DNA of 64,000 nucleotides. It comes from Acidovorax sp. T1. GTDB taxonomy: Bacteria > Pseudomonadota > Gammaproteobacteria > Burkholderiales > Burkholderiaceae_C. Where the stretch lies: positions 3,232,001-3,296,000 of the forward strand of contig NZ_CP021648.1 in NCBI RefSeq assembly GCF_002176815.1. Reading direction: 5' to 3'. A model generated the notes under the pieces. The model was not told where the DNA came from, did no database searches, and saw only the letters and a list, made by a program, of their open reading frames with translations. This document shows, piece after piece, positions 33,176 to 44,386 of the stretch. The translations under genes were made by a program, and so were the position numbers. The number at the start of each line of letters is the position of its first letter. Position 1 is the first letter of the stretch.

Positions 33176-35473
33176 ATGACTTCCAATCTTTCGCCAGAAT
33201 GGCGATTTGCTATTAATAAAATAGCTACATGCGCTTTACTGGCAAGCCTTAGCGGTCAAATTCATGCACAAACAGCCATCGGAACCGGCACCAGCAGCGT
33301 GCGCCCGGGCGAGCCCGTCACGCTGAACTTCGCCAATGCCGAGATCGAGGCCGTGGCCCGCACCATGGCCACCATCACCGGCCGCAACGTGGTGGTGGAC
33401 CCGCGTGTCAAAGGCCAGCTCACCCTGATCACCGAGCGGGCCGTGACGCCCGCAGCAGCCTTCCAGCAGTTCCTGGCCGCGCTGCGGCTGCAGGGCTTCA
33501 CGGTGGTCGAGTCCGCCGGCCTGTACAAGGTGGTGCCCGAAGCCGATGCCAAGCTGCAGGGCGGCAGCGTGAGCGTGTGGCAAGGCGGCGCCGCGGGCCC
33601 CGGCGGCGGGCAGATCGTCACGCAGATCTTCAAGCTCAATTACGAAAACGCGGCCAACCTGGTGCCGGTGCTGCGCCCGCTGATCAGCCCCAACAACACC
33701 ATCAACGTGAACCCCGGTAACAACTCGCTGGTAATCACCGACTATGCCGACAACCTGCAGCGCCTGGCGCGCATCGTGGCGGCCATGGATGTCGCCAATG
33801 CCAGCGATGTCGAGATCATCCTGCTCAAAAACGCCGTGGCCACCGACCTGGCCCCGCTGGTGGCGCGGCTCATCGATGGCGGCAGCGCGGCCGCCCCGGC
33901 CGCGGCCCAGGGCCAGACCGACACTTCGTTCAAGACCACGCTGCTGGCTGAGCCGCGCAGCAACGCCCTGATCCTGCGCGCCGCCAACCCGGCCCGCGTG
34001 GCCCAGGTGCGCGCGCTGGTGGACAAACTCGACCAGCCGCCCGTGCCCGGCAGCAGTGCGGCCAGCGGCAACATCCATGTGGTCTATCTCAAGAATGCCG
34101 ATGCCACCAAGCTGGCGACCACGCTGCGCGCGGCCATGGCGGCCGCAGGGGGCGGCAGTGGCGCCGCATCGTCGCCATCGTCATCGGTCTCATCGGGCGG
34201 CCTTTCAACTTCTGCCAATTCGGGCTTGACCGGCAACACCAGCAGCAACGCCGGGCTCAATGCCGGCGCTTCCAGCGGCCTGGGGATGGACATGGGCATG
34301 GGCATGGGCATGGGCTCTGGCAGCAGCACCAGCAGCAACCAACCATCGACCGGCGGCCAGATCCAGGCCGACCCCACGACCAATTCGCTCATCATCACCG
34401 CGCCCGAGCCCCAGTACCGGCAGCTGCGCGCGGTGATCGACAAGCTCGACGGCCGGCGCGCGCAGGTGCTGGTGGAAAGCCTGATCGTCGAGGTGTCCAC
34501 CAACAAGCTGGCCGAGTTCGGCATCCAGTGGCAAAGCGTGATCGGCAACAGGGGCGATGGCGTGGTGGGCGCCATTGGCACCAACTCCAGCACCTCCGGT
34601 GCCAACATCATCGGGTTGACGGCGGGCATCCTGCAGGGCGGCACGGCTGCAGCCGCCGCCGCAGCCGGCCTGGGCGGCGGCCTGAATCTGACGCTGGCCC
34701 CGCGCGTGAACGGGCAGTATTACCTGGGCGCGCTGGCCAACTTTCTGCAAAACAGTGGCGATGCCAACGTGCTCTCCACCCCCAACCTGATGACGCTGGA
34801 CAACGAAGAGGCCAAGATCGTCATCGGCAACAACGTGCCTTTCCCTACCGGCTCTTACGCCAACACAGGCGGCAATGCCGGCGCGGTCAACCCCTTCACC
34901 ACCGTGGAGCGCAAGGACGTGGGCCTGATGCTGCGCGTGCGGCCGCAGATCAACGAAAACGGCACGGTGAAGATGGCGATCTACCAGGAGGTCTCCAAGA
35001 TCGACTCCGCCACGCTCAAAGACCCCAATGGCCCGACCACCAGCAAGCGCTCCATCGAATCGAACGTGCTGGTGGACGACGGCAGCATCATCGTGCTGGG
35101 CGGCCTGCTGGAAGACAGCTACTCACAGGCCGAAGACAAGGTGCCGCTGATAGGCGACATTCCTGTGTTGGGCAACCTGTTTCGCAGCGAGAACCGCTCG
35201 CGCAAGAAGACCAACCTGTTGGTGTTCCTGCGCCCTGTGGTGGTGCGCGATGCGGCCGCCAGCGACGCGCTGATGATCGACCGCTACGACTCCATCCGCG
35301 CGCTGCAGCAGGCCACGCAGCCTGCGGCCAGCGTCGTGCTGCAGTCCGTCTCCGGCGCCCCGGTGCTGCCTGCGCTGCGCCCTGAAGCCGCTCCGTCCGC
35401 ACCTGCCGGGCAGCCCCTGACCGCGCCCATGTCCGACCCCGCGCCCGTCAACGCGCCCGTCAACGCGCCCTGA
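33176..35473 (+). CDS. gspD: Type II secretion secretin GspD
   Basis: 765 residues from ATG 33176, four bases after gspN. A signal-peptide-like start (INKIATCALLASLSGQIHAQ) is partly encoded by a degenerate repeat A. N0 domain 'VTLNFANAEIEAVARTMATITGRNVVVDP', N1-N3 domains with 'NVNPGNNSLVITDYADNLQRL', a Ser/Gly/Met-rich loop with an ATGGGC repeat (34292-34315), then the secretin core including 'VLSTPNLMTLDNEEAKIVIGNNVPF' and 'KTNLLVFLRPVVVRD'. It forms the outer-membrane exit channel. The C-terminus ends in a small Pro-Val-Asn-Ala repeat. No pilotin-specific lipobox is visible. Confidence 0.96.
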   Translation: MTSNLSPEWRFAINKIATCALLASLSGQIHAQTAIGTGTSSVRPGEPVTLNFANAEIEAVARTMATITGRNVVVDPRVKGQLTLITERAVTPAAAFQQFLAALRLQGFTVVESAGLYKVVPEADAKLQGGSVSVWQGGAAGPGGGQIVTQIFKLNYENAANLVPVLRPLISPNNTINVNPGNNSLVITDYADNLQRLARIVAAMDVANASDVEIILLKNAVATDLAPLVARLIDGGSAAAPAAAQGQTDTSFKTTLLAEPRSNALILRAANPARVAQVRALVDKLDQPPVPGSSAASGNIHVVYLKNADATKLATTLRAAMAAAGGGSGAASSPSSSVSSGGLSTSANSGLTGNTSSNAGLNAGASSGLGMDMGMGMGMGSGSSTSSNQPSTGGQIQADPTTNSLIITAPEPQYRQLRAVIDKLDGRRAQVLVESLIVEVSTNKLAEFGIQWQSVIGNRGDGVVGAIGTNSSTSGANIIGLTAGILQGGTAAAAAAAGLGGGLNLTLAPRVNGQYYLGALANFLQNSGDANVLSTPNLMTLDNEEAKIVIGNNVPFPTGSYANTGGNAGAVNPFTTVERKDVGLMLRVRPQINENGTVKMAIYQEVSKIDSATLKDPNGPTTSKRSIESNVLVDDGSIIVLGGLLEDSYSQAEDKVPLIGDIPVLGNLFRSENRSRKKTNLLVFLRPVVVRDAAASDALMIDRYDSIRALQQATQPAASVVLQSVSGAPVLPALRPEAAPSAPAGQPLTAPMSDPAPVNAPVNAP

Positions 35474-35485
35474 GGCAGGCCCGCG

Positions 35486-36874
35486 ATGCGCCATCCTCTG
35501 CCCTACGCCTTTGCGCGCACCGCCCAGTTGCTGCTGGAGGACGACGGCCAGCAGCTTGTGCTGTGGCACGGCCCCCAGCCCAACGCCAGCGCGCTGTCGG
35601 AAGTGCTGCGCAAGCACCCGGTGCAACAGCTGCTGCCGATCGATGCCAACAGCCTGGCCCAGCGCATCAGCGCAGCCTATGCGCAGGGCGAATCGAGCGC
35701 CGCCACGGTGGTGAGCGAGGTCGAGTCCGATGCCGACCTCTCGCGCATGATGCAGGAGCTGCCGGCGGTCGAAGACCTGCTGGAAACCGCCGACGACGCA
35801 CCCATCATCCGCATGCTCAACGCCCTGCTCACGCAGGCCGCGCGCGACGGCGCCAGCGACATCCATATCGAGCCCTACGAACGCCACAGCAGCGTGCGCT
35901 TTCGCGTGGACGGCAGCCTGCGCGAGGTGGTGCAGCCCAACCGCGCGCTGCACGCCGCCCTGATCTCGCGCCTGAAAATCATGGCCGACCTCGATATTTC
36001 AGAAAAGCGCCTGCCGCAGGACGGCCGCATCAGCCTGCGCCTGGGCACCCGCGCCATCGACGTGCGCGTGTCCACCCTGCCCAGCGCCCATGGCGAACGC
36101 GCCGTGCTGCGCCTGCTGGACAAGAGCGAAAGCAAGATCAGCCTGGAGGCCGTGGGCATGCAGGGCGACACCTTGCACCGCTTTGAAAGCCTGATCGCCC
36201 AGCCGCACGGCATCGTGCTGGTGACCGGGCCCACGGGCTCGGGCAAGACCACCACGCTGTATGCGGCCTTGTCGCGGCTCGATGCCACGCGCAACAACAT
36301 CATGACGGTGGAAGACCCCATCGAATACGAGCTGCCCGGCGTGGGCCAGACGCAGGTCAACAGCAAGATCGACCTGACGTTTGCCAAGGCCTTGCGCGCC
36401 ATCCTGCGCCAGGACCCGGACATCATCATGATTGGCGAAATCCGCGACTTCGAGACCGCGCAGATCGCCATCCAGGCCTCGCTCACCGGCCACCTGGTGC
36501 TGGCCACGCTGCACACCAACGACGCCGCCAGCGCCGTCACGCGCCTGACCGACATGGGCGTGGAGCCGTTTTTGCTGTCGTCGTCCCTGCTGGGCGTGCT
36601 GGCCCAGCGCCTGGTGCGCAAGATTTGCACCCACTGCGCCGGCAAGGGCTGCGATGCCTGCGGCCAAACGGGCTACGCAGGCCGCACCGGCGTGTTCGAG
36701 CTGCTGGTCACCAACGATGCCATCCGCGCCCAGATCCACAACCAGGCCTCCGAAGCCGACATCCGCACCGCTGCGCTGGCCCATGGCATGGCACTGATGC
36801 GCGACGACGGCGAGCGGCTGATTGCTGCGGGCATCACCAGCCGCGAAGAAGTGCTGCGGGTGACGCGGGACTGA
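35486..36874 (+). CDS. gspE: Type II secretion ATPase GspE
   Basis: A 462-residue cytoplasmic ATPase. Walker A GPTGSGKT at 248-255, Asp box '[19 protein letters not shown]', Walker B '[12 protein letters not shown]' near 310-321 and His box '[14 protein letters not shown]' are intact. The N1E domain is shorter than in large GspE proteins. The zinc motif is condensed: cysteines at 381, 384, 389 and 392 (C-x2-C-x4-C-x2-C), whereas classical GspE has about 29 residues between the pairs. It powers pseudopilus assembly. gspF, usually next, is absent; repeat B and a chemoreceptor follow. Confidence 0.95.
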   Translation: MRHPLPYAFARTAQLLLEDDGQQLVLWHGPQPNASALSEVLRKHPVQQLLPIDANSLAQRISAAYAQGESSAATVVSEVESDADLSRMMQELPAVEDLLETADDAPIIRMLNALLTQAARDGASDIHIEPYERHSSVRFRVDGSLREVVQPNRALHAALISRLKIMADLDISEKRLPQDGRISLRLGTRAIDVRVSTLPSAHGERAVLRLLDKSESKISLEAVGMQGDTLHRFESLIAQPHGIVLVTGPTGSGKTTTLYAALSRLDATRNNIMTVEDPIEYELPGVGQTQVNSKIDLTFAKALRAILRQDPDIIMIGEIRDFETAQIAIQASLTGHLVLATLHTNDAASAVTRLTDMGVEPFLLSSSLLGVLAQRLVRKICTHCAGKGCDACGQTGYAGRTGVFELLVTNDAIRAQIHNQASEADIRTAALAHGMALMRDDGERLIAAGITSREEVLRVTRD

Positions 36875-36962
36875 CCCCCTGCGCGGCTTCGCCGCTTCCC
36901 CCAGCGGGACGCCACCCCTGGCCCGGCCAAGCCGGCTCCACGGTGGCACTGGCTTGAGGGGC
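36874..36962. repeat. Dispersed repeat B, copy 4 (reverse orientation, after gspE)
   Basis: Read on the minus strand it has CCGTGGAGCCGGCTTGGCCG, GGCGTCCCGCTGGGGGAAGC and GGCGAAGCCGC, in the same order as copies 2 and 3. It starts right at the gspE stop. Confidence 0.75.
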
Positions 36963-37035
36963 GCCGGTTGCTGGCGGCGTGGCGCCACCTTGCACCACGT
37001 ATCGCCCCACCAGAAGTCCGCCGCCGAAACGCTAC

Positions 37036-37085
37036 ATTATCAATAGCTTTCAGCGCTTACTGCATAAGCGCTAGAAGCCAAAAAC
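37036..37085. repeat. Dispersed palindromic repeat A, copy 4 (intergenic)
   Basis: AGCGCTTA (37052-37059) and TAAGCGCT (37065-37072), an 8-bp stem with 5-base loop, flanked by ATCAATAGCTTTC and AGAAGCC. It lies between gspE and the convergent chemoreceptor gene. Confidence 0.85.
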
Positions 37086-37089
37086 ACCA

Positions 37090-38757
37090 CTATTGAATCT
37101 GCAGCGCCGCCTGCGCCTGCCGCACCGCTGCGGGCTGGCGGCCACGGGCTGCAGCCGCAGCGGTTGGCAGGGCACCAGGCAGGATGTCCGTCGCACCACC
37201 GTCATGCAGCTTGAACTGGCTGACGGCGCGCGTGAGCTGCAGGGCCTGCTCGCGCAACGATTCCGATGCGGCCGTGGACTGCTCTACCAGGGCCGCGTTC
37301 TGCTGCGTCATCTGGTCCAGCTGGGTGACCGACTGGCTGATGTGACCGATGTTGTCGCTTTGTTCGGCGGCCGAGGCGGTGATTTCGTTGATGATGCCCG
37401 ACACGCGGCGCACGCTGCCCACGATTTCGGTCATGGTCTGGCCCGCCTGGCTCACAAGGCGTGAGCCGTCTTCCACGCGCTCGACCGACGAGCCGATCAG
37501 CTCCTTGATCTCCTTGGCCGCCCCGGCGCTGCGCTGGGCCAGGCTGCGCACCTCGCTGGCCACCACGGCAAAGCCACGGCCCTGCTCGCCGGCGCGTGCG
37601 GCCTCCACGGCAGCGTTGAGCGCCAGGATATTGGTCTGGAACGCAATGGAATCGATCACGCCCGTGATGTCGGCAATCTTGCGCGAGCTGGTGGTGATCT
37701 GGTCCATGGTGCTCACCACCTGCGACACCACGGCACCGCCGCGCGCCGCCACCTCGGCGGCCGACGAGGCAAAGTCGCTGGCCTGGCGCGAGGACTGCGC
37801 GCTTTGCTGCACCGTGTTGGTGAGCATTTCCATGGACGAGGCCGCTTCTTCGAGGTTGGCAGCGGTCTGCTCGGTGCGCTGGCTCAGGTCGTGGTTGCCG
37901 GTGGCGATCTCGTGGCTGGCGGTGGAGATATTGCCCGCCGCATCCTGCACCTGGTGCACCAGGCCGCGCAGCGACTGCTGCATGCGGCCCATGGCGCCCA
38001 CCAGCTGGCCCACTTCGTCGTGGTTCAGCGCCTGTTCATCGCGTGACAGGTCGCCGCCGGCAATGCGCTCGGCCAGATCGCGGGCCTGGGCCAGCGAGCG
38101 GGTGATGGAACGCACGCTCAGGTAGGTGAGCGGAATCAACACCACCAGCGCCAGCACCAAGGCCACGCCGATCAGGCCAGACATGGTGGCGGCGAGGGTG
38201 TCCACACCCTGGCGCGCCTGCTGCATCTGCTCACGGGCCGCAGTGGCCAGCTGGGAGAACAGCTGGTCGGTGGCCTCCATGTGCTTTTTGAGGCGGTCGG
38301 CATAGGCGCCGCCGCCGGCACCGTCGATCTGGGCGCGCTCGATCTGGTCGAAGATGGGAACAATGCCGGCCTCATATTGCTTGATCTCGTCGAGCGACTT
38401 GTCGATGGCCGCCACAAAGGCCGGATCGCCCGCCTGCACCTGGCGCACGTCGGCCAGGCTCTTGCGCAGCGCCGCCAGCGTCTTGCCCCAGCTTTCGCGC
38501 AGCGCCGCCACTTCCACGGTGTTGTTGAAGTTGATGATGATGTCTTTTTCGGCGCGGCGCAGGTCCCCCAGCGAGGTGCGCAGGTCGGACATGTCGGTGA
38601 GGGTCTGGACCCGTTGGGAGAACAGGACTTCCAGCGTGCCGCGGGTGCGGTCCAGTGCGATGAACCCCATGCCCCCAATGATCACCAGCAATACGAGTGA
38701 AAAGGTCGTTGCGAAATACAGGCGCGTGCGAATGGAAAATCGACCCAGAGCGTTCAT
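37090..38757 (-). CDS. Methyl-accepting chemotaxis protein (four-helix-bundle sensor)
   Basis: 555 residues. Transmembrane helices near 13-33 and 190-212 enclose a periplasmic helical sensor with '[28 protein letters not shown]' and '[16 protein letters not shown]', the 4HB_MCP/Tar type. HAMP follows, then a long cytoplasmic coiled coil with the conserved hairpin tip '[34 protein letters not shown]'. No C-terminal methylesterase-docking pentapeptide is visible. ATG 38757 has AAGGA upstream. A sigma-54-like promoter lies 38 bp before the start. Ligand unknown. Confidence 0.94.
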   Translation of the reverse strand: MNALGRFSIRTRLYFATTFSLVLLVIIGGMGFIALDRTRGTLEVLFSQRVQTLTDMSDLRTSLGDLRRAEKDIIINFNNTVEVAALRESWGKTLAALRKSLADVRQVQAGDPAFVAAIDKSLDEIKQYEAGIVPIFDQIERAQIDGAGGGAYADRLKKHMEATDQLFSQLATAAREQMQQARQGVDTLAATMSGLIGVALVLALVVLIPLTYLSVRSITRSLAQARDLAERIAGGDLSRDEQALNHDEVGQLVGAMGRMQQSLRGLVHQVQDAAGNISTASHEIATGNHDLSQRTEQTAANLEEAASSMEMLTNTVQQSAQSSRQASDFASSAAEVAARGGAVVSQVVSTMDQITTSSRKIADITGVIDSIAFQTNILALNAAVEAARAGEQGRGFAVVASEVRSLAQRSAGAAKEIKELIGSSVERVEDGSRLVSQAGQTMTEIVGSVRRVSGIINEITASAAEQSDNIGHISQSVTQLDQMTQQNAALVEQSTAASESLREQALQLTRAVSQFKLHDGGATDILPGALPTAAAAARGRQPAAVRQAQAALQIQ

Positions 38758-39109
38758 GGCTCTTCCTTACAAATTTTGACAAACAACTGGGTTTAGCAAC
38801 TTTAATGCCACAACCTTGCCCAGCCTTCTGGGCTGGTGCTGGAGGACTATAAATGCCGCCACATTCGCGGCTGCACAGGGTATTCACCGGGCTTGGCACC
38901 AGCCCGTTGTGGCGCGGCGGTGCCCGTGCAGCGACAGGGGTTTAAGGGCAATTTGTGACATTTGTAGCAAATAATCAGGGGAAACCCTTGGGCGCTTCGC
39001 CGGGATGCGCCGTGCGATACACGCACCCTCAGCCATGGCCGCATGCCGGCGGGGATGGCCAGCCTCCCTGCGAACACCTGAAAAGCCCCGACCCCATTGA
39101 CGAGCATCC
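38758..39109. other. Divergent region between the two chemoreceptor genes
   Basis: About 350 bases. It holds the candidate sigma-54 promoter of the left gene and several short GC-rich inverted repeats such as CCAGCC...GGCTGG near 38820-38836. An AT-rich patch is at 38950-38985. No gene or confident promoter for the rightward gene was found. Confidence 0.4.
38795..38810 (-). promoter_or_regulatory. Candidate sigma-54 promoter of the left chemoreceptor gene
   Basis: Minus strand TGGCATTAAAGTTGCT matches the -24/-12 consensus TGGCAC-N5-TTGCT with one mismatch, and GG and GC are exactly 10 bases apart. The start would be near 38784, leaving a 27-base leader with AAGGA before ATG 38757. Confidence 0.5.
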
Positions 39110-40753
39110 ATGTCCGCCCCCCTCTCCTCCCCCAAGCCATCCCAGGGCACCCTGGGCAGGCGACTGCTGACCACTTTCGCCGTGGTGCTGACGCTGACCC
39201 TGCTCGGCTCGCTGATCGGCATCTGGTCGCTGCGCCAGATCCAGCAATCCACCGAAACCATGGTGAGCCAGGGCGTGGCCACCGAGCGCCTGGTGGCCGA
39301 CGCCTACCGCTACCAGGCCATCAACTCCGAGCGCTACAAGGCCATCGCACTGAGCTCGGAGCCCGAGGTGAGCGACATCCTGGGCGCGGACATTGCCGCC
39401 ACCCAGCAGCTCTATGACGCGCGCATTGCCGATCTGGGCAAACGCCTGCAAGTGGCCGAAGACCGTGCCTTGCTCGACAGCATCGATGCTGCGGGGAAAG
39501 ACTTCCTGCAAGCCCGCACCGAGCTGGTGGCGGCCCGCGATTCGGGCGTGACAGAACGCATCCGCAAGGTGTACACCGAGCGCTTCCGGCCCTCTTCCGG
39601 TGCATTGCTGTCCGCACTGGGCACGCTCACCCAATCGCAGCGCAACGCCATCGATGCCGGCGCACGCGAAGTCGAGCGCCTGGGCGCCGTGGCCCGCACC
39701 GCGCTGCTGGCCTTCAGCGCGATGGCGCTGCTGGTGGGCACCGTGCTGGCGCTCTGGCTGGTGCGCAGCATCACGCGCCCGATCGCGCTGGCCGGCACCA
39801 CGGCCGACCGCGTGGCCGCCCTGGACCTGCGCCACGACATTGCCGGCCATGCAAAAGACGAGGCCGGCCGCATGCTCAACTCGCTGGCGGTGATGCAGCA
39901 AGCGCTGCGCACCCTGGTCGCGCAGGTGCGCGGATCAGCGCAGAACCTGAGCGTCGCCGCATCGGAAATCGCCAGCGGCAACACCGACCTGTCCAGCCGC
40001 ACCGAAGAAACCTCCGCCAGCCTGCAAGAGACCGCGGCGTCGCTGGAGCACCTCACCAGCCGGGTGATGCAGTCCGCGCAGGCCGCGCACGACGCGCAGC
40101 ATATGGTGGCCACCGCCACCGCGGTGGCACATGAAGGCGGCAGTGTGGTGGCCCAGGTGGAGCGCACCATGGAAGGCATCCACGCGTCGGCCAACAAGAT
40201 CGTGGCCATCATCGGCGTGATCGACTCCATCGCCTTCCAGACCAACATCCTGGCGCTCAATGCCGCCGTCGAAGCGGCCCATGCGGGCGAACAGGGCCGC
40301 GGCTTTGCGGTGGTGGCGGCCGAGGTGCGCAACCTGGCCACGCGCTCGGCCGACGCTGCGCGGGAAATCAAGGCACTGATCCACGAATCGGTCGATCAGG
40401 TGAAAGAGGGCACCAGCCTGGCGGGCGTTGCCGGCAGCACCATGCAGCGCATCGTCGGCTCGATCCAGGACGCCGAACGCATGATGGGCGACATCACCGC
40501 CGCCACGCAGGACCAGAACCGCGACATCGGCCAGATCAACACCGCCGTGGCGCGGCTGGACCAGATGACCCAGGCCAACGCGGCGCTGGTGGAGCAGTCC
40601 ATGGCCGCCTCGGCCGGCCTGCGCAGCCAGGCCCACGAGCTGTCCACCCTGATCAGCCAGTTTGTGCTGCCAGGCCAGGACGCGGCATCGGCATCGGCAT
40701 CGCCCCAGATGGGCCTGGCACATCGGCGCCAAGCGCAGCTGACAACCAGCTAG
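39110..40753 (+). CDS. Methyl-accepting chemotaxis protein
   Basis: 547 residues. Transmembrane helices near 19-41 and 197-217 enclose a four-helix-bundle sensor ('TERLVADAYRYQAINSERYKAIALSSEPEV'). HAMP, then 'NTDLSSRTEETSASLQETAASLEHLT' and the tip '[34 protein letters not shown]'. Compared with the divergent receptor, the sensor domains are dissimilar and the signalling tips nearly the same, so two different ligands are expected to feed the same kinase array. A short ASASAS tract lies near the C-terminus and no docking pentapeptide is present. Confidence 0.94.
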   Translation: MSAPLSSPKPSQGTLGRRLLTTFAVVLTLTLLGSLIGIWSLRQIQQSTETMVSQGVATERLVADAYRYQAINSERYKAIALSSEPEVSDILGADIAATQQLYDARIADLGKRLQVAEDRALLDSIDAAGKDFLQARTELVAARDSGVTERIRKVYTERFRPSSGALLSALGTLTQSQRNAIDAGAREVERLGAVARTALLAFSAMALLVGTVLALWLVRSITRPIALAGTTADRVAALDLRHDIAGHAKDEAGRMLNSLAVMQQALRTLVAQVRGSAQNLSVAASEIASGNTDLSSRTEETSASLQETAASLEHLTSRVMQSAQAAHDAQHMVATATAVAHEGGSVVAQVERTMEGIHASANKIVAIIGVIDSIAFQTNILALNAAVEAAHAGEQGRGFAVVAAEVRNLATRSADAAREIKALIHESVDQVKEGTSLAGVAGSTMQRIVGSIQDAERMMGDITAATQDQNRDIGQINTAVARLDQMTQANAALVEQSMAASAGLRSQAHELSTLISQFVLPGQDAASASASPQMGLAHRRQAQLTTS

Positions 40754-40813
40754 ACCACGCCGGGTCGCAGCCGGCTAACGACCCGGCCCCAGAGGGGCAG
40801 TCGAAGAAAATAC

Positions 40814-40872
40814 AATAAAAATAGCCTCTAGCGCTTATCCAGCAAGCGCAAGAAGCTCATTTTTTAATAGCA
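40814..40872. repeat. Dispersed palindromic repeat A, copy 5 (intergenic)
   Basis: GCGCTT (40831-40836) and AAGCGC (40844-40849), flanks AAAATAGCCTCTA and AAGAAGCTCATTTTTTAATAGC. It lies between the convergent chemoreceptor gene and thiC, where its hairpin plus T-run could help terminate the former. Confidence 0.85.
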
Positions 40873-40876
40873 TTCA

Positions 40877-42853
<1,977 letters not shown>

Positions 42854-42936
42854 TCAGGTGGCTGCGCATGGCAGCGCCTGAGGCAAGGCGTGCCCACAGG
42901 GACTGCGGGCACGGGGACAAGGAGGTCGACTCTTCT

Positions 42937-43031
42937 TCCGCCGGTATGAACCGGATCAAGTTCGTCGGGTTCGCAAGGCCTGCCGAATTTCTTCAGCCAC
43001 CTCGCATCTCAGCGCTTACGCACACCCCGGA
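42937..43031 (-). promoter_or_regulatory. TPP riboswitch (THI element) of thiC
   Basis: On the minus strand: GGGGTGTGCG, the pyrimidine-sensing CTGAGATGCGAG (43012-43001), then CGAACTTGATCCGGTTCATA with CCGGCG, matching the thi-box and the pyrophosphate helix. Downstream (42840-42925) two long hairpins, CGTGCCC...GGGCACG and CCTCAGG...CCTGAGG, precede thiC and may form the expression platform. No U-run follows, so control of translation or Rho-dependent ending is more likely. Confidence 0.93.
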
Positions 43032-43040
43032 GCAGGCGCG

Positions 43041-43046
43041 AGTATA
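43041..43046 (-). promoter_or_regulatory. Probable -10 element of thiC
   Basis: TATACT on the minus strand would place the transcript start near 43034, at the 5' edge of the riboswitch. No good -35 is seen. Confidence 0.4.
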
Positions 43047-43077
43047 GGACAGCGCTGCCTTACGGCCTTGAACAGGC

Positions 43078-43254
43078 TCAGGCCAGGCGCCCGATGAACA
43101 GCACGGCAAAGAAAAAGACGGCAGCGATGATGGTCCATTTCAGCACCACCAGGCCAAAGCGCTTGTAGCGCGCCTGGCCCGTGCCGGCATAGAACGCAAA
43201 GGAAACCACCGCGGTCAGCAGCAGTGCCATGGCCAGCCAGCGAAACAGCAGCAT
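43078..43254 (-). CDS. Small inner-membrane protein of unknown function
   Basis: 58 residues from ATG 43254 (MLLFRWLAMALLLTAVVSFA). Two hydrophobic helices, residues about 2-24 and 36-54, are separated by a basic loop 'TGQARYKRFGLVV'. It follows lpxC by 7 bp on the same strand and ends before the thiC promoter, so it is probably the last gene of the dcw/lpxC unit. The longer open frame to 43311 would overlap lpxC. Function unknown; nothing beyond a membrane hairpin can be seen. Confidence 0.7.
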   Translation of the reverse strand: MLLFRWLAMALLLTAVVSFAFYAGTGQARYKRFGLVVLKWTIIAAVFFFAVLFIGRLA

Positions 43255-43261
43255 GGGCCCG

Positions 43262-44185
43262 CTACCACGCACGCACGGGTTGCAGGAACCCGCTGGGCGC
43301 CTGGCGTTCATCCTCGAACGTCACTTCTTCCCAGGCATCGCGCTGCGCCAGCAGTTCGCGCAGCAGCAGGTTGTTCATGGCATGGCCCGAGCGGAAGGCG
43401 CTGTAGGCCGCCAGCAGCGGCTTGCCCACGAGGTACAGGTCGCCCATGGCGTCGAGGATTTTGTGCCGCGCAAACTCGGCGTCGTAGCGCAGGCCGTCGG
43501 CGTTGAGCACCTTGTAGTCGTCCATGACGATGGCGTTGTCCAGCCCGCCGCCCAGCGCCAGGCCATTGGAGCGCAGCATCTCCACGTCTTTGGTGAAGCC
43601 GAAGGTGCGCGCGCGGGCGATGTCGCGCGCGTAGTTGCCCGAGCCCAGGTCGAACTCCACGCTCTGCCCGGTGGAATCGACAGCCGGGTGGGCAAAGTCG
43701 ATCTCGAAGCGCAGCTTGAAGCCGTGGTAGGGCTCCAGGCGCGCCCACTTGAGGTTGTGGCCCTCGCCCTCGCGCACCTCCACCGGGCGCTTGAGGCGGA
43801 TGAAGCGCTTGGGCGCGTTCTGCAGCTCCACGCCCGCGCTTTGCAGCAGGAACACGAACGAGGCCGAGGAGCCGTCGAGAATGGGCACCTCTTCGGCCGT
43901 GATGTCGATGTAAAGATTGTCCAGACCCAGCCCGGCGCAGGCCGACATGAGGTGCTCCACGGTGTGCACCTTGGCGCCGCCCGCGCCGATGGTCGAGGCC
44001 ATGCGGGTGTCCACCACGGCTGTGGCGGTAATGGGAATGTCCACCGGCTCGGGCAGATCGACACGGCGGAACACGATGCCTGTGTCCGGCTGGGCCGGGC
44101 GCAACGTCAATTCGACCCGCTGGCCGCTGTGCAGGCCCACGCCAACGGCGCGGGTCAGGGTCTTGATGGTGCGTTGCTTGAGCAT
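43262..44185 (-). CDS. lpxC: UDP-3-O-acyl-N-acetylglucosamine deacetylase
   Basis: 307 residues starting [20 protein letters not shown]. It is the committed zinc deacetylase of lipid A synthesis. Zinc ligands are in '[12 protein letters not shown]' and in '[15 protein letters not shown]', with the catalytic His in 'FRSGHAMNN'. It follows ftsZ on the same strand, the usual end of the dcw cluster in proteobacteria, with about 200 bp between them that contain repeat B. Confidence 0.97.
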   Translation of the reverse strand: MLKQRTIKTLTRAVGVGLHSGQRVELTLRPAQPDTGIVFRRVDLPEPVDIPITATAVVDTRMASTIGAGGAKVHTVEHLMSACAGLGLDNLYIDITAEEVPILDGSSASFVFLLQSAGVELQNAPKRFIRLKRPVEVREGEGHNLKWARLEPYHGFKLRFEIDFAHPAVDSTGQSVEFDLGSGNYARDIARARTFGFTKDVEMLRSNGLALGGGLDNAIVMDDYKVLNADGLRYDAEFARHKILDAMGDLYLVGKPLLAAYSAFRSGHAMNNLLLRELLAQRDAWEEVTFEDERQAPSGFLQPVRAW

Positions 44186-44265
44186 CTTGCAATTTTAGTG
44201 GGCCCGCCCAGCAGGAAGTACCTGTGACTTCCTATGACCCTGATAGAAAACGGAACACCTGAAAT

Positions 44266-44376
44266 CGGCGCACGCCCCACCAGGGACGCCGCGCAAGGGA
44301 CGCCCCGCCGCGCTGGCGTCGTCCCCCTTCCCGCGCTCAGCGAGAGAAGGGGGAAGCGGCGAAGCCGCTCAGGAGG
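44266..44376. repeat. Dispersed repeat B, copy 3 (ftsZ-lpxC gap)
   Basis: GACGCCGCGCAAGGGACG, then GCTGGCGTCGTCCCCCTTCC (shared with copy 2), GCGAGAGAAGGGGGAAGCGG and GCGAAGCCGCTCAGG. It lies directly after the ftsZ stop and can fold GCGGCGAAGCCGC, so it may affect ftsZ mRNA stability or read-through into lpxC. Confidence 0.8.
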
Positions 44377-44386
44377 ATCTACCCTG

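Noticed and set aside
38758-38812. TAAAGTT as a sigma-28 (FliA) promoter of the chemoreceptor
   Set aside because: The -10 GCCGATAA is missing at the required distance; the sigma-54 pattern fits better.
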